Assembly: GCF_022458985.1 (NCBI RefSeq)
Contig: NC_061781.1
Coordinates: 13,109,501 to 13,173,500, forward strand
From: Mugil cephalus
Lineage: Eukaryota > Chordata > Actinopteri > Mugiliformes > Mugilidae
DNA: 64,000 bases
Direction of reading: 5' to 3'
A program made the position numbers and the translations under genes. Every line of letters begins with the position of its first letter. Position 1 is the stretch's first letter. This document shows, piece by piece, positions 47,662 to 60,288 of the stretch. The notes below the pieces were generated by a model that saw only the letters and a list, made by a program, of their open reading frames with translations, did not search any database and was not told the origin of the DNA.

Positions 47662-49510
47662 TATTTACTGCTGAAGGACACTCGACCGGGTAGGGAAATT
47701 AACTCCGACTCGGCTCATCTCTCCAACACTTTTTAAATAAGCGAAAAGGAGTGTGCGTCTCTCTCCGACATCCAGACAACAAAGAAGCCCATTGTGCCTC
47801 GCCGTGAGGTACACAGCAAATATTTGCTTATGCACTGCAAAAACCTATGGGCCGTTTCGAGTCACACCGCTCGCCAGACACCTGCGTGACGGATGGCAAT
47901 CTGAACGTGTAAAGCACCTAAAAGGTTCGCGCGGGCCGGCGCGCATTTGCATGCAAAATACGCTACATGCTTTATTATTTAGGAGCTATGCATGACACAT
48001 GGCTGCCTGGTGACATCCATCATCAGGCCAGCCAACAGCTCGGCTTGATAAATACGCAGCCGGGACCGAGCTCCTGATATTGGAAACCTCAGAAGGGATT
48101 CTAAGGAGGGAGCGAGGCCGGGTTAGCATCTGCAGAACCGATTGCGATCTGAGCACACCATTCCGCAGCGCTGCGTGCGTGCGTGCGTGTTGCAGCCCTC
48201 CACCACTGCGTATTGAGTTCTCTGGGAGTGTTGTTGTCGTGTGCGTTCGCAGACCTGACATCCTGCCAAGAGTGTGCTCTCACCCCCACCCCCCTCCGCC
48301 CCAACCCAACCCCCCGTCCTATCTGTCTCAACCCCCCATCTTTCCCTTTATTCCCGCTTCCTATGTCCTCCGAAGCGGCGTTGTAATAGGAAACTGGTAC
48401 GAACGCCGCGCCGTAATCATAACCGGGGATGAATTTTTCCCATGTTTATTGAGGTTGGAATTAATAACGGCTGTAGAAAGCAGGGGAAAATTTTTAGAGG
48501 TCGCCTAATATCAATATGCACGCGAAGCTGTGAGTAAGCAATTCCATCTCTTTAACTCCTTTCTGCGCCGCGATAAACATCGCTTAGTGTGAAGGACTAT
48601 TACTTTAAATGGACTCCGTTAAGTAAAAAAATCCAAGTGATTTGGAGTAATGATTTCAAAACGTCCGAGATGCGCAAGCACTGACCTTACGCGCGGGAAC
48701 CTAAAAGGACGCATTCAGCCCCTACGCGTGTGCGAGCCAAGGCAAACAGTTCGAAACACACACGACCCAGTGAAGAGTATGTTGGGGTAGACTCCCGCCG
48801 AGCGCTGCCGCAGAGACCGGAGAGTGATCCCGCGTCTCATGGCTGACATTTTATGACGCCGCACTTCCTTCCCAGACTCTTTCCAGTGATCCCACTCCAG
48901 AGGGCTGTCGTGATAAGCACTACTCTAAGAAGTTGAGCGGAGCTTAAAGAGATTAGATGGAGATGATTAAACATGCCACTCACATGCTGTTATTGGTACA
49001 ACTGAAACCACCTCCCCCCCCAAAAAAAGCATGTAAACAGTTTAAATACGTGTGAGGAGCTGGTGCAGACTATTATCACTTACAAGACTTCAAATGTCAC
49101 ATTAAACCAAATATTTCACTACCGTGTTATTTTTTGGGTGACATTTTCAGATCGATTGTCGATTTGCCGTCCAGCGGCATCATCTCGTGCCGCCTCGTCA
49201 GACGCTTCATAATTTTTGGTCCGTTTTGTATTCAGGTCAGCTAAAGGGGAGACTGACAAAACACTACTTTGTCTGATGAGCATGGTGTATCGCCGAGGTT
49301 GAGGAGGGAGGAGGCTGGAGCCCTGCAGGAGCTGCTGAGTCATCATGCTGGCAGAGAGGGAGACGAGAGGTGGAATCTGTGTCTGAGCTGGCAGGCTGGC
49401 ACAGTTACCATGGCACAAATAGCCCGAGCGCCGAGGAAACTGCAGCAAACTGCAGGGCGGCAAGTGAAGAGAAACAGGCAGAGAGCGGGGCAATGCGGCG
49501 CCTGCTGCTC

Positions 49511-49560
49511 GTGTCCCTGTCCCTGTCCCTCTCCCTCTCCCCCCACCCCACCCCCCTCCG
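49511..49560. repeat. pyrimidine-rich hexamer repeat (tgtccc/ctctcc)n
   Basis: Several near-identical six-base units ending in a C-rich tract, in acvr1 intron 1. It creates long GC-rich ORFs on both strands that are not genes. Confidence 0.7.
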
Positions 49561-52500
49561 ACGACCCAGACCCAGACAGCCAAAGTGCTAGCGTGCCATC
49601 AGGGACACGCAGATGGTTCGCTCCTAGGTGCGTGTGGGTGTAATACAGACCTGAGGGCGAAAGTCGTCCTCTTTGCAGCAGCCCACATTCATATTCACAC
49701 TGCAGCTTAGGAAAATCAACACGCTCACCTCCGTCTAAAACCGCTCTCTGCCTGGTCAAACACAACACTCGGGATGACTAAGCTAACCAAACACACGGAC
49801 TCAACTTAAAACCTTAAAAATGTTATGATGGAAAACACGCTCGCGCCTTATTCAACTGCGTTGACAGGCCGAGCAGTGCGTAAAAATTACAATGACATTT
49901 ACCTTAAAAAGAAGAGGACACAGTAATGATTCAAACATCTGCAGCAAATAGAAACCATCTCTCAGGATCTGGACACGCGGTTGGAATAACGAGCTTGGGC
50001 CGAGTAACGGACTACCTCCTCGCAGTGTGCCAACACTTTCCATAAGGCACAATGAACAGTAGGAGTGAATGGTTGTCTCTAAAATAAAGGCGTCTATGGA
50101 CATATCAATTTCTACAATACCTTAAGGCAAACCAATTTAGGACAGATGTGATGTCTTCCTGTCATCCAATGGGATGCTCGCTGTGTTGTGGCTCAAGGCC
50201 GCATCTTGGTAGACAATGTGTCAGTCTGAGAAATATCAATTCGAAACATAACAAAATGAGGATGACGTAGGGAAAAAAAGCAACAGAAGTGACATGTCAT
50301 TGTGTAGATCAAAGAGAAAGGTTTGGCCTGAGCTAGGACTGTCAACGTAGAGCCACCTCATCAATCAGAAGAAACCTGAATCAACTCCCTGTTTCTCGGT
50401 TGACTTGACTTTCCGCAACCTGCAAAATATGCTGCTGAACACAAGGCATACAGATGAACTATTCCACACATAATGCCTCAACTAGCTCCATGGGAAAACT
50501 GAAAAGGTGCCAGAAAAATGTGTACTATTACGGTGGAATACTTAACAGTGTCACTGCAAATATGTTGGCAAGATATCTACTGACGTTAGCATGCTAACCA
50601 GCTAGCTCCACTGCAGCATCTAGCCAGCCTTCAGTCTAACGTTCAGGCAAATGGAACGGCTGTCTCCAGCTGCAGCGACTACTGGGGAAGAAACCGTGTT
50701 TGACAGAAAAGAAAACAAGCAAAAGACCTAGAAACAAAACATCTGCGTTGCTTTCCGCCATTGGAGACTGGAATGTCAAGTAAATCTGAAGCCGAAACAA
50801 AAACATTTCTCCTAGACTGGTAGGTGCTATTCGGCTACGCATCGCCATCCGTAGCTGACGAGGGCAGCTGGCAGTTTCTTGATGAGCGGGTCGGACCAGT
50901 TAGCCACTAAACTCGGGCAACTGTATGTATGTAGGCAAACCATCGCAAGTCTTTCATTAATGGTCACAGAATAAGCTGTCGGCGTGAGCTGGTGAGCACA
51001 TCTGGGTCGTACTTTTATCTGTTGCCATACTTGGGCAGCGACCCCGTGACGCTCCGCAGGAGAACACAAGTACGGACAAGAACGTATATCGATAACCGCC
51101 CTTAGCTTCACTGTGTTGTTTACTTGCCACTGATGCCTCCACCCACTCCACATATTTCTGATAATATTCTGCCAACTATAGAGGTTTAGAACGTTAATCC
51201 TACATATTGCGCAGTACTCTTAGAAATAAAATGACCTTCCCGATATACTGTGTGTGAATGATGTGCCACCGCGCTAACTGGAAAGCGAAGCTCCTCAACC
51301 TTTGGAAACACACCTCCCCTCATCAAATGGGACGAGAAAGAGGGACGTCTGGAAGAGACTGCGGACTCTGCGGCGCCCCGTCAAGTCGACCCACCGTCAT
51401 CTCTCGAGGTCTTACGGTCTGTCAGCAGCCGCCCGCCCTCTTTCACAGCGGGAATAATATAATCAAATGCAAATGCCCCACTGCTTATGTCCAATTCTCA
51501 TTCACACATTTACTGTAGTGTGCGACAGCCTGGCGGGGTTTTGTTCCTTGGATGCAGCGCTAACCAGAGTGTGTTCACACGCAGCGTATACTCAGCCGAG
51601 AACAAATATAATGAGGGGGAATAGTTAGCTTTTCTTGCTGGTGTAGTCCCACTCGACCTTCCTCTGCACTGATGACACACAAGCCCTTTGATCACACTTC
51701 TGTTGGTAATAAAATTCAATGACGGGTTTAATTTGCTTACAGAGAAGAGATGGCACACGGGGTTGATAATTGAGGAAGCGTGGTACAAAGATTGGAAGAG
51801 TCCAACGGACACATAAAGTGCTTCCTTTCCACGTTATCACAAGTTACAACACCACCTTCACAACGGTTGTAATTCCCACACAGGGGCAGCAGTTTTTGCG
51901 GTTCCCGCACGCAGCGTTACGGCTCGGCGCTGTGTGATGTCCCACGATACACAAGTTTGAAGGTTTTACAGCTCTGCGAAAGACACCGCTGTGTCAACCG
52001 TGCGAGCGTTTTACGCAGTGGTCGCCATAGCAATTAGGCGTGCATTTTCACACAGCCGACAAAACATTAGAAACGGCCAGTTCAAACTGGCTTTTATGGC
52101 CCCTCGGCCGTGTTTGCCCACAGAGGAATGCACAAACAGTCTCGTTCCAGGTGACCGTCTCAGAAAAGTTCACTCCCCCGGGGCAACGTGCGTCTCGAAA
52201 AGGACACCTTGATTTGTATCGCAGTGCACCCTTTAAAACGCATTTTCCTTCTTTGTGAGGGAAGCCAGTCAAACAAGCCCGGGGAATATTTAGCGACGGT
52301 TCGCTCTGTGGCCTGCCTGGCTGCGGCTGGGTGACAAGAGTCAGTGAACGACCAAACCATCAACCACTGTCATGATAATCACTGGGCAAATGCAACAAAG
52401 CGATGAATGCAGCGCGGCGCCGTGCTGCGTACTGATACTGACCAGGGTCGTGACATCCTGCTGCTGATCCAGCTTTTACAGCTTGGAGCTTCCTGGTCTT

Positions 52501-52699
52501 CCACGGGAGGCAGACGAGCAGTAAAAGGGCTTCTAAGAAATGTTTAACGGGAACATCAGAAATGTGAAATTAACTTTTATTGTAGCCGAACCAACCAGCT
52601 GATTCAGTGAATAAATTCATCTGTGAATAACCAGAAAGTAGTTGTCAAATCAGGCTTCAAACTTGCATTATTAATTGATAAATAAGAAAATGTAAGATA

Positions 52700-52984
52700 A
52701 ACCGATCAGGGAGGACATTAAAACCACTGATCATCCTGTGACAAGTCAGTGTTCTGCTGGGAAACGTTTGGACCTGGCTTTCATGTGGATGCTACTTCAT
52801 GTACCCCCCCACCCCATAGCAACGGACAGCAGCAGGATATAGCCTGACACAGGGGCACAGACAAAAAAAAAAAAACGGTTTAGGAACAACCCAAACACAT
52901 GAAGAATGTCACCGCTGTTTTGGAGGTACAAGGGAGACCCACACAATATTAGGAATATGGTCATAATGTTATGCCTGATCGGTG
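52700..52984. mobile_element. Tc1/mariner-type transposon relic, copy 2
   Basis: Termini accgatcagg with attaaaaccact inside on the left, and ggtcataatgttatgcctga then tcggtg on the right: the same two family ends as the relic at 18041, in opposite orientation and better preserved. Flanked by TA (52698-52699, 52985-52986). About 285 bp, internally deleted, non-coding. In acvr1 intron 1. Confidence 0.82.
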
Positions 52985-53375
52985 TAAACTGATCATGAGT
53001 TGCAGCCTCCAAATTATGCAAAGAAAAACAATAGTGGTGTGCTGTATTCGGGCATATTAAAAAGCTATGTTTAGATGTCCAAGCCAATGAATGACTAAAA
53101 CATCATAAATGCCCCGCTTGACTCGAGCACGGAGAACGTGCCAGACCAATTCAAACGAGGCCCGTCGACTGCGTCAGCGAAGGCACGGCCATCACCATCA
53201 CAGCAGACCCACTTCAGTTTACGACCCCGTGACCCACAAGATGAAACGCAGATTATTTTCAATTCGAGTGCCCGCACCAAATGAGAGCCCACGCCCAGGC
53301 TGGGGGAATGAGATCAGAGGGAAGCAGCATCTGAAACAAAGCCATAACCCGAACCCTAACCCCCCCATCCCCCCG

Positions 53376-53397
53376 CCCCCCCCCCCCCCCCCCCCCA
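53376..53397. repeat. poly-C tract
   Basis: A run of more than 20 C, preceded by 'aaccctaac', which resembles a single telomere-type unit by chance. Next to a (GT)n(GC)n tract at about 53539-53563. Confidence 0.85.
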
Positions 53398-54331
53398 CCC
53401 CTCCAACAGCTGAGCGATAAGACAAGAGCACTGAAGCGAATGAAGGGCTCATAAAATGTGTATTGCGGGCTGTCTCCAGTGCAGTCTGGGGTTAGTTTGG
53501 AGAGGAGGAGAGGAGCCACGAGCGCCGCAGATCCACGAGTGTGTGTGTGTGTGTGTGCGCGCGTCTGTGCAGACGCCGGCGTCTCGCCCCTCCCCTCTCT
53601 GTCTCCACCAGCCTCCGTCCGCATCTGAGCGCAGGACGGGAGGGATCGATAAGTCTGCGCGAGAGCCACCAGATAAAGAGCAGAGCGAGGCTCCTTAGCA
53701 GCAAACAGTAAACAGAGGAACCAGACTAAAAATCTGGCAGATACGCGGGCAGCCCTTTTTTTCGCCCTCCCCTCCCGAACTTCCCGTGTCCTGCTGAGGC
53801 TGCAGAGCCGCCGAGCCCCAGACAGCTCTTCTTATCGTGATGTGTTTTGGCTACACGCGGCTGATGATTATTAAAAGGCTCAAGGATTTTTTTTTTTTTT
53901 TTTGACTAAAAATAACACCGCGGACAGAGGGCCCCTCTCTAAAAAAGCCGGGCACGAGCGCAGAGCGGGAGCAGATTCGGGCCGCATGCCGCGTTCCTCC
54001 GCAGCCTGCCGCCTCATCTGATGCCAGGTCCGCCGCCAGTCAAACTTTCTAGTAAGTCGGCGCGCAGAGCCACACATATGGACAAAAGGTGACGCGGGGC
54101 TGCTGCTCTGATGCTGCACTTCCTGCCAGATCCTGCTCCCTTTCTATCCGCCGCCTCCCACCTGCTTAGCACACGGCCTCTCTCCCCCCCCCCCCTTTTT
54201 TTTCCTCCCCGGCTCGAGAGCCACCTACATGGAAGAGCGATGAGCCTCAGACTCTTGCTCAGACTTGAAGCGGTCTATCTTGGTCTCATAACTGCAGCTC
54301 CCTTGTTAATGACAGACTGTGTAACCTGATT

Positions 54332-54357
54332 CCACACACACACACACACACACACAC
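54332..54357. repeat. (CA)n microsatellite
   Basis: About 12 CA units in acvr1 intron 1. A GAA repeat at about 54530-54552 follows shortly after. Confidence 0.9.
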
Positions 54358-57321
54358 CACCTCACCCCTCCTTCCCCCATACTCTCTCGGGATTGTTTTG
54401 GAGCTCTAGCTCTTCCCTCCACTTGCATATTGTTCCAACCCAAACTGCCAGCTGCTTCTGACAGCCAAATTATCGTGCGCGGGGAAATGATTGCTACGAG
54501 AGGTGTGCCCCCACCGACCACCCCAAAAGAAGAAGAAGAAGAAGAAGAAAAAAAAAACCTCTCCTCGTCCCTGTGTAGTATTTTTTTGACCCGTCTGGGT
54601 AAAATTACACACTTTGTGCCCGTCGGTGAGAGCGGCTGCAGCCGGGCAGCAGTAGGGGCCAATCTATCTGGAGCCAAAGAATTTGGGGAGCCGTAACATT
54701 TCAAATGTTCAAAATGAAGCAGCAGCTCATGCTAATTTTCGGTTAAGACGACAAAAACCTTTTTCCAAGAGTCCCAGTTTAAAATGACTTGTTTCAGAGG
54801 TTCAAAATTAGTAGAAGAAGAGAAAAAGCAGCAATGAAGAAGCTGTAAACAACACATCTTAATCACTAATTAGTTGACTGGTCAATCGAAAATGTATCTC
54901 ATTTTCTTTATTATTATTATTTAACTGACAGGAATTGGTCAGGAATGAACAAGTCACTAATCTAAAATGTTATTGATTCATTTGTGTAAGTCAGCCACCA
55001 CAAACAGACTAAAGCCCCCGATAAGTAGGGGAAGAGTCAGTCAACACACCAGAACCAGAACAACAACCGACCACGACGACACAGAGCAGGAACCCCCAGG
55101 ATCCCCCACATGGCCGAGGCCAGACCGCCCGACGTCCTTTTATCTGACCGCTATCTGCCAGACTCCAAGACTCCGTGACAATGTCATGGCGAGCCCACAA
55201 AGAAGCCAGAGCTCTGTGGCTGGTCAGCTATGAGGTTACGCTGCTCCCAATTTCAACTCAAACGTCCCCGCTCCTACTCCGCCGACTGCTGAAGCCCCAG
55301 CGCGGCCACTATGTTCTAATATGAACAGCAAGAAATGGCTTCTCTCTTCTTAAAGGGATAATTTGCTTTTCTTTGAAGTGGAGTCGCATGGGGTACATAA
55401 TCAGTCTATTATCCACAGTAGATGGCGGTCACATCACCTCTAGATTTTAGAAGCAGTGTTCCAGCAACCTTAAACAACCGGGGGAAAAAAATATCAGTTT
55501 AGTAGCAGATTTTCTGTCATTTCACCCTGCACGAAACCCAAGTTGTCGTTCTACCGCTCCGCGACTATTCTAACGTCCCAGTTCTGATCCGAACATAATG
55601 TTATTACAATGCTCCCTTCAAACAACCGAACCCAGTTGATGAAAACAGCAGTTTTAACTCGCAGACACACGAGAGCTGCCGGTCCTCCGCTGCCTCAATC
55701 GGATAGTTATTCTGTGTTATTTAGTGACTTTGGTGTACTAACAAGTTAATTTGGATTAGAATTAATGTGTTAAAGCTTCAAAGCAACAGAAAGTAATAGG
55801 ACAACAACTGCAGTGTTCAGCGAGCCAAAAATACCAGTTTTGTCTATGGAGTCTGGTGACTTTGAAGATAATGAAATCAGGATTTTTTTTGTTTTCCTGA
55901 AAAACTGACAGCAAAACAAAGTAAAGATTAACAATATGACTCACACTTAAACTGACCTTTTTTTTAACGGTGCGTCTTGTTTTGGGTGACTTGGCCTTAT
56001 CCACAGCTTTTCATTGCTCATCTTTCACACCAGCAGCACTCCTGTCTGTCTGTCTCTCCGAACCTGAACCAGATAATACACTAACTGGGGACAAACTCGG
56101 ATACGACCTCACCTCAAAAGAAACTGAACTCTCCTTTAAAGTTCAGAGGATTCATCAGGGGCTCGTGTGTCCAAGGCCTCAGCTGGTGGCGACCATTAGA
56201 GTCTAAATACATTTTGAGTGGCGCTAATCCACTCTGATTAAACAGTCTCCCATGCCAGACAACCATCACCAAACGTGCCCCAGACTCACGTACCCGGACT
56301 TGGCTTGTGTTTTCACCTTAGCGCGTCACAAAAGTTAAAAGTAATCGGCTACAAAAGCCCATCTATTCCGAGCATTCACCAGTGAGCAGGGGGGAAGGAA
56401 AGTAATTAGTGTGTGGGAATGTAATTTCGTGGGAGCGAGGATCCACCACAATGATCCTGAGGAAGGAGAGCACACAAGTGTGAGACGCTTTCCATTCACA
56501 CGTCTGGCAATCAGCACAATTACCTCTGAGCGTTTTTTTCAGCCAGCATTAACACCTTTGTAATGAAGTTTACACCCTCTCATCACTGAGCTTTACATCT
56601 GAGTGGCCCCTGCAATCTTATCACACATGTACCATTTCCTGCGTGGTCTGATGGAAGGAGGGGGGGGAAAAAAGATACATGTATACTTTTACGGCTTGCC
56701 CAAAATACGTGCACTGGGGATGTTTGAGCGTTTCAACCTGGAAACTACACTGATTCGTAAACACATCCAGAGGCTGTTTGGGCTCTCCCTCCTGCAGGAC
56801 TGCTGATTGTGATGTTAAAAGAGCCCAGCGTGCGATGATGGGACCCACGATCGGGCTGCGACGACCCTCCCCAAAAAGACCTTAGCATGACAATGAAGAA
56901 AAAAACTCTTCACAACTAGTTGCAACGTCGATGGCTCGATTTGATTGCGAAATAGAAATTACAACCAGTCGCAGCTGGAAAACCGCAGACTTATTTTCAT
57001 TCCTTAGGAGCTCATCACCGTTTATCGCCGTACAGCATCTCTCCATGACCCGCTCTCCTCCTCGGGGTTATTCTTTTTTTTTTTTTTCCACCCACGCAAT
57101 TTAAATGTTAATTAAATACGCTACAAAAAAAGAAAAGGGGAAAACAAAACGGGCCAAGATCGGGGCTCAGGAGGAGACGGGGAGTTTTCTAGTCACGAAG
57201 CCTCTTCCAAGCAAATCAGCAAACTTTTTTTTTTTTTTTCCACGGCTACCCAAAATACCTCCACGCGAAAAAATTATGCAGATATAAGTGTTAACTAAAA
57301 ACACGTTAGGATAAAACTTAC

Positions 57322-57500
57322 CTTGTTTTTATGCTGAAGTGCTCGTAGAAAGCTCGGTAACCGCAGCTCGAACTATTGTGCCATCTCCCGAGGATTCACC
57401 GACAATACCCGATTTGTTTTGCAAAGTCTGAAGAGCAGAGTCTACTTGACGCCAACATTGTCGCCCGGACGTTCACTGGCTTGAAGCAAAAATAAAAATA
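57322..57500 (-). other. acvr1: candidate 5' non-coding first exon of acvr1
   Basis: A strong donor (ACAAG then gtaagt) on the - strand ends at 57322, in a region of raised GC/CpG (57.3-57.8 kb). The signal-peptide exon begins with a splice acceptor just before its ATG (cag at 45387-45389), so an upstream untranslated exon must exist. This is the best candidate, but its 5' end and identity are inferred and other positions in the 11.9-kb intron are possible. Confidence 0.4.
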
Positions 57501-57799
57501 AAAATAAAAAAAGTGAGCGACTCACTCGGTGGTAGTGTCCGGCAAGGAGCCGAAGAGAAGAGACATTTTTTTTTTTTTTTTACAAACAAAAAAAAACAAA
57601 AACAAAACTGAACGACGTCCTTCTTCACATATTAGCGCCGACTGAGCTTCTCCCAGGTCGTTTCGCAGGCAGAAAGCAGAAAGCCAGGATTGGAGGAGGA
57701 AGTTACCTCGCTACGTCTCACTGGGAGCACGCTGCGTCAAGGTGGAGGACAGAGACGCACTCTTCCGGCTCCGACGTTTCAAAATGAAAGCCGCTACTC

Positions 57800-60190
57800 T
57801 TTTTGTATGCTCAGAACTCAAAGATTTATTGTATTATAATATATAATTATAAATTATAAAAAAAAGAGAATTATTTTTTTTTTTCAGATTTACTGAATAA
57901 AGCAGGCGGCTTTGTTATTGATTTGACCCAAGCATCTAAAACGCTAATTTACACACAAATGCATCGAAGACCACAACCCTGTAATGCAAACCGTAATCAA
58001 ATTTCAGATACTTTATTTAAATATGTGCACTTTGTAACATTTTCAACACACTTTTCTTTTAGTTTTAGATATGTAAGAAACAAAATAATGTCGTAGGCCA
58101 GCTGGTTAAGGTGGAATGGCTAAATTTAGCCACTAAAGGGTCCCAGCTGCACATGCTGAGCTACTCAGCCACTCTTGTCACACTACCAATAAAATAGCAA
58201 TAGGCCTATTGTCCAAATAACACACACAAACTAAGAAATATACTGAGTGCAATGTGTAATTATTATCTATAATGAATGAATAATGTCTTGAAACATTTAT
58301 TAACCAGGTGATAAAATGGAGGCCCTTGTCGGTCCCTGAACATACACATACATATGGACACATAGACTTACACATTTAGTCCAGTGGAAGACTTAAATCA
58401 AAACAATTTGGACAACATCCAAAGACCGTTCACATATTATTAAAGTGACCGGAATTAATCTGTGAACTGCACAAGCAAATCGGTGCTTTTATGCTGAAGA
58501 AAAGGCCTACATTCCCGGTCACTGGCTTGTTCTCTCTGATGAGCTTGACAGCCCTGGATTTTTTTTTTTTTTTTTTTTTTTGTTAAAGAGCCTCTGTGTT
58601 TGGGCTGCTCTGCGCATGATTTCTCAGCATTCGGGGAGAGTAGGGTTAAATCCATGGTTAAAACATTTGGACGCAGCGAAGCCCACAGAAATTATAGGTA
58701 TGAAAAAAGTGTGACGAAAGACGGACACGTGTTAAATTTCATCAAGGCCATTCTTAGAAAGTTTGAAGGATTACTTTATTGAATTTAAAAAGCAAACTAT
58801 TGCTTATGGATACAAAACTTTGAATTTAGTCCTATACACAGTCCTATACACAGACACATAACTTGTTATTCACATAACAAGTGAGCATAACTATGAAGAA
58901 GAAGAAGTTAATTATGGACGTATTCTGGCAACAACCAAAGAGCAGAATGGACCATAGACAACACACAATTATTTATTTGTAATAAATTCAAATATTGTTT
59001 TTGTCAAATAGCTCTAAAATAAACGAGACACTTCAATTTGTATTAACAACATTCCAACTCTTCAAATATGCCCATGAATGTAGCGCATTAGCATATTAGT
59101 TCATGGGCTACTCTACTTTGAGCTTTATGCTACTTTATACTTATACACACAGGCTTATAGACTCTTATAGTGGGGGTTTACTAATTAAGTAAGTTACTAT
59201 AACTCAGACATAAAGGCAGCACCAGAGGTGGCAAAAGTATTCACATTCTGTACTTAAGTAAAAATATGGATACTTGTGTAAATACTGTGGTAAAAGTACT
59301 GATTCAACTAAAAGTAAAAAAGTACAAAGTCTGAAATATACTTAAGTAAAAAGCTACTTTATACTTATACGCACAGGCTTATAGACTCTTATAGTGGGGG
59401 TTTACTAATTAAGTAAATTACTATAACTCAGACGTAAAGGCAGCACCAGAGGTGCAAAAGTATTCACATTCTGTACTTAAGTAAAAGTATGCATACTTGT
59501 GTAAATAGTCTGGTAAAAGTACTGATTCAACTAAAAGTAAAAAGTACAAACTCTGAAATATACTTAAGTAAAAAGTATTTTTTGGGCCATTAATGAAACA
59601 ATACTTTCGTTAATAATTATGCAAAATGAAAAAAAGTCCTGACAGAATAATGTAGACTGAACTGACTAGAGGTCTTTCATGAGCATCTGGATCATTTTCA
59701 ACAGCTTTCTTTTAACTCTCTTGAACGCCAGAACCTCGTGGGTTTTAGGTTGGCACGAGATACAACGCATTCGCTCTGAATTATTCTAGGAGCAGACTAC
59801 AGTTCTCTTAAATAAGGATGGGAAATGTCTTGCTTTTCCAAATCTTCTGAAGCATCGCCCTGGTTCACGTCCTTCCTCCACGCTTTTGAAAGTCCTCTCA
59901 ACAACTATACCTCTCCTCCTCCTCCTTCTTCTTCCTCCCTCTTTGGTCCAGTGCTCTGGTCATGTCCGGTCATGTCACGTCTTTTGCATTATGTCATCCG
60001 TAGAGATTAAAAAGAACAACGAGCCTGCTTTTACGAGCAGAAAGTACAAATGTGGGGAGTGCAGGTAAAAAGTCGTCAGAAAAAATAAATATCCAAGAGA
60101 TGCCCGAACGATCTACTTAAGCACAGTAATGAAGTACTTGTACTTTGTTACTTCCCACGTGAACACCAGCTGCACTCCCGGGACGTTCAG
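57800..60190. other. intergenic region between acvr1 and the C7orf57-like gene
   Basis: AT-rich divergent intergenic stretch holding poly-T runs (near 58560), a small palindrome at 58861-58882 and the 223-bp tandem duplication. No gene recognised. Confidence 0.5.
59131..59575. repeat. 223-bp direct tandem duplication
   Basis: Copy 1 is 59131-59353 and copy 2 is 59354 to about 59575. They differ by only a few substitutions and two single-base deletions in copy 2, so the duplication is recent. Each copy contains 'tgtacttaagtaaaa', a short motif dispersed in teleost genomes and seen in weaker form near 7700. Confidence 0.88.
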
Positions 60191-60198
60191 GGAAAGCC

Positions 60199-60212
60199 GT
60201 TGCCGTGGAAAC
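60199..60212 (+). promoter_or_regulatory. candidate RFX X-box
   Basis: GTTGCCGTGGAAAC fits the RFX half-sites (GTTGCC and RRNAAC) with one departure from the usual central AT. It lies 77-90 nt upstream of the C7orf57-like start codon. RFX factors drive ciliary genes, so this would predict expression in ciliated cells. A 14-bp motif match is suggestive only. Confidence 0.45.
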
Positions 60213-60288
60213 GCCGTCATAACTTCACAACAGAGTCGGCTCTTCACGCACAACAACAGCTCCTCCTTGCTCCGCTTCAAGTTCCACA

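Larger units (their letters stand above)
45387..57321 (-). other. acvr1 first intron (about 11.9 kb)
   Basis: Lies between the candidate 5' UTR exon and the signal-peptide exon. It holds two Tc1-type relics, a GAG repeat (about 45859-45880), C- and G-rich patches (46.4-46.7, 48.3, 49.5, 53.3-54.2 kb), CA/GT microsatellites and many spurious GC-rich ORFs without recognisable domains. Further non-coding exons or enhancers may be here but cannot be identified from one sequence. Confidence 0.5.

Noticed and set aside
48080-48508. 142-residue + strand ORF
   Set aside because: Pro-rich translation of a C-rich intronic patch, without domain or splice context.
49119-49768. Long overlapping ORFs on both strands
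   Set aside because: They run through a C/CT-rich hexamer repeat with no recognisable domain; a compositional artefact.
53346-53370. Telomere-like 'aaccctaac' next to poly-C
   Set aside because: Only about one unit long; likely chance next to a C run, not an interstitial telomere.
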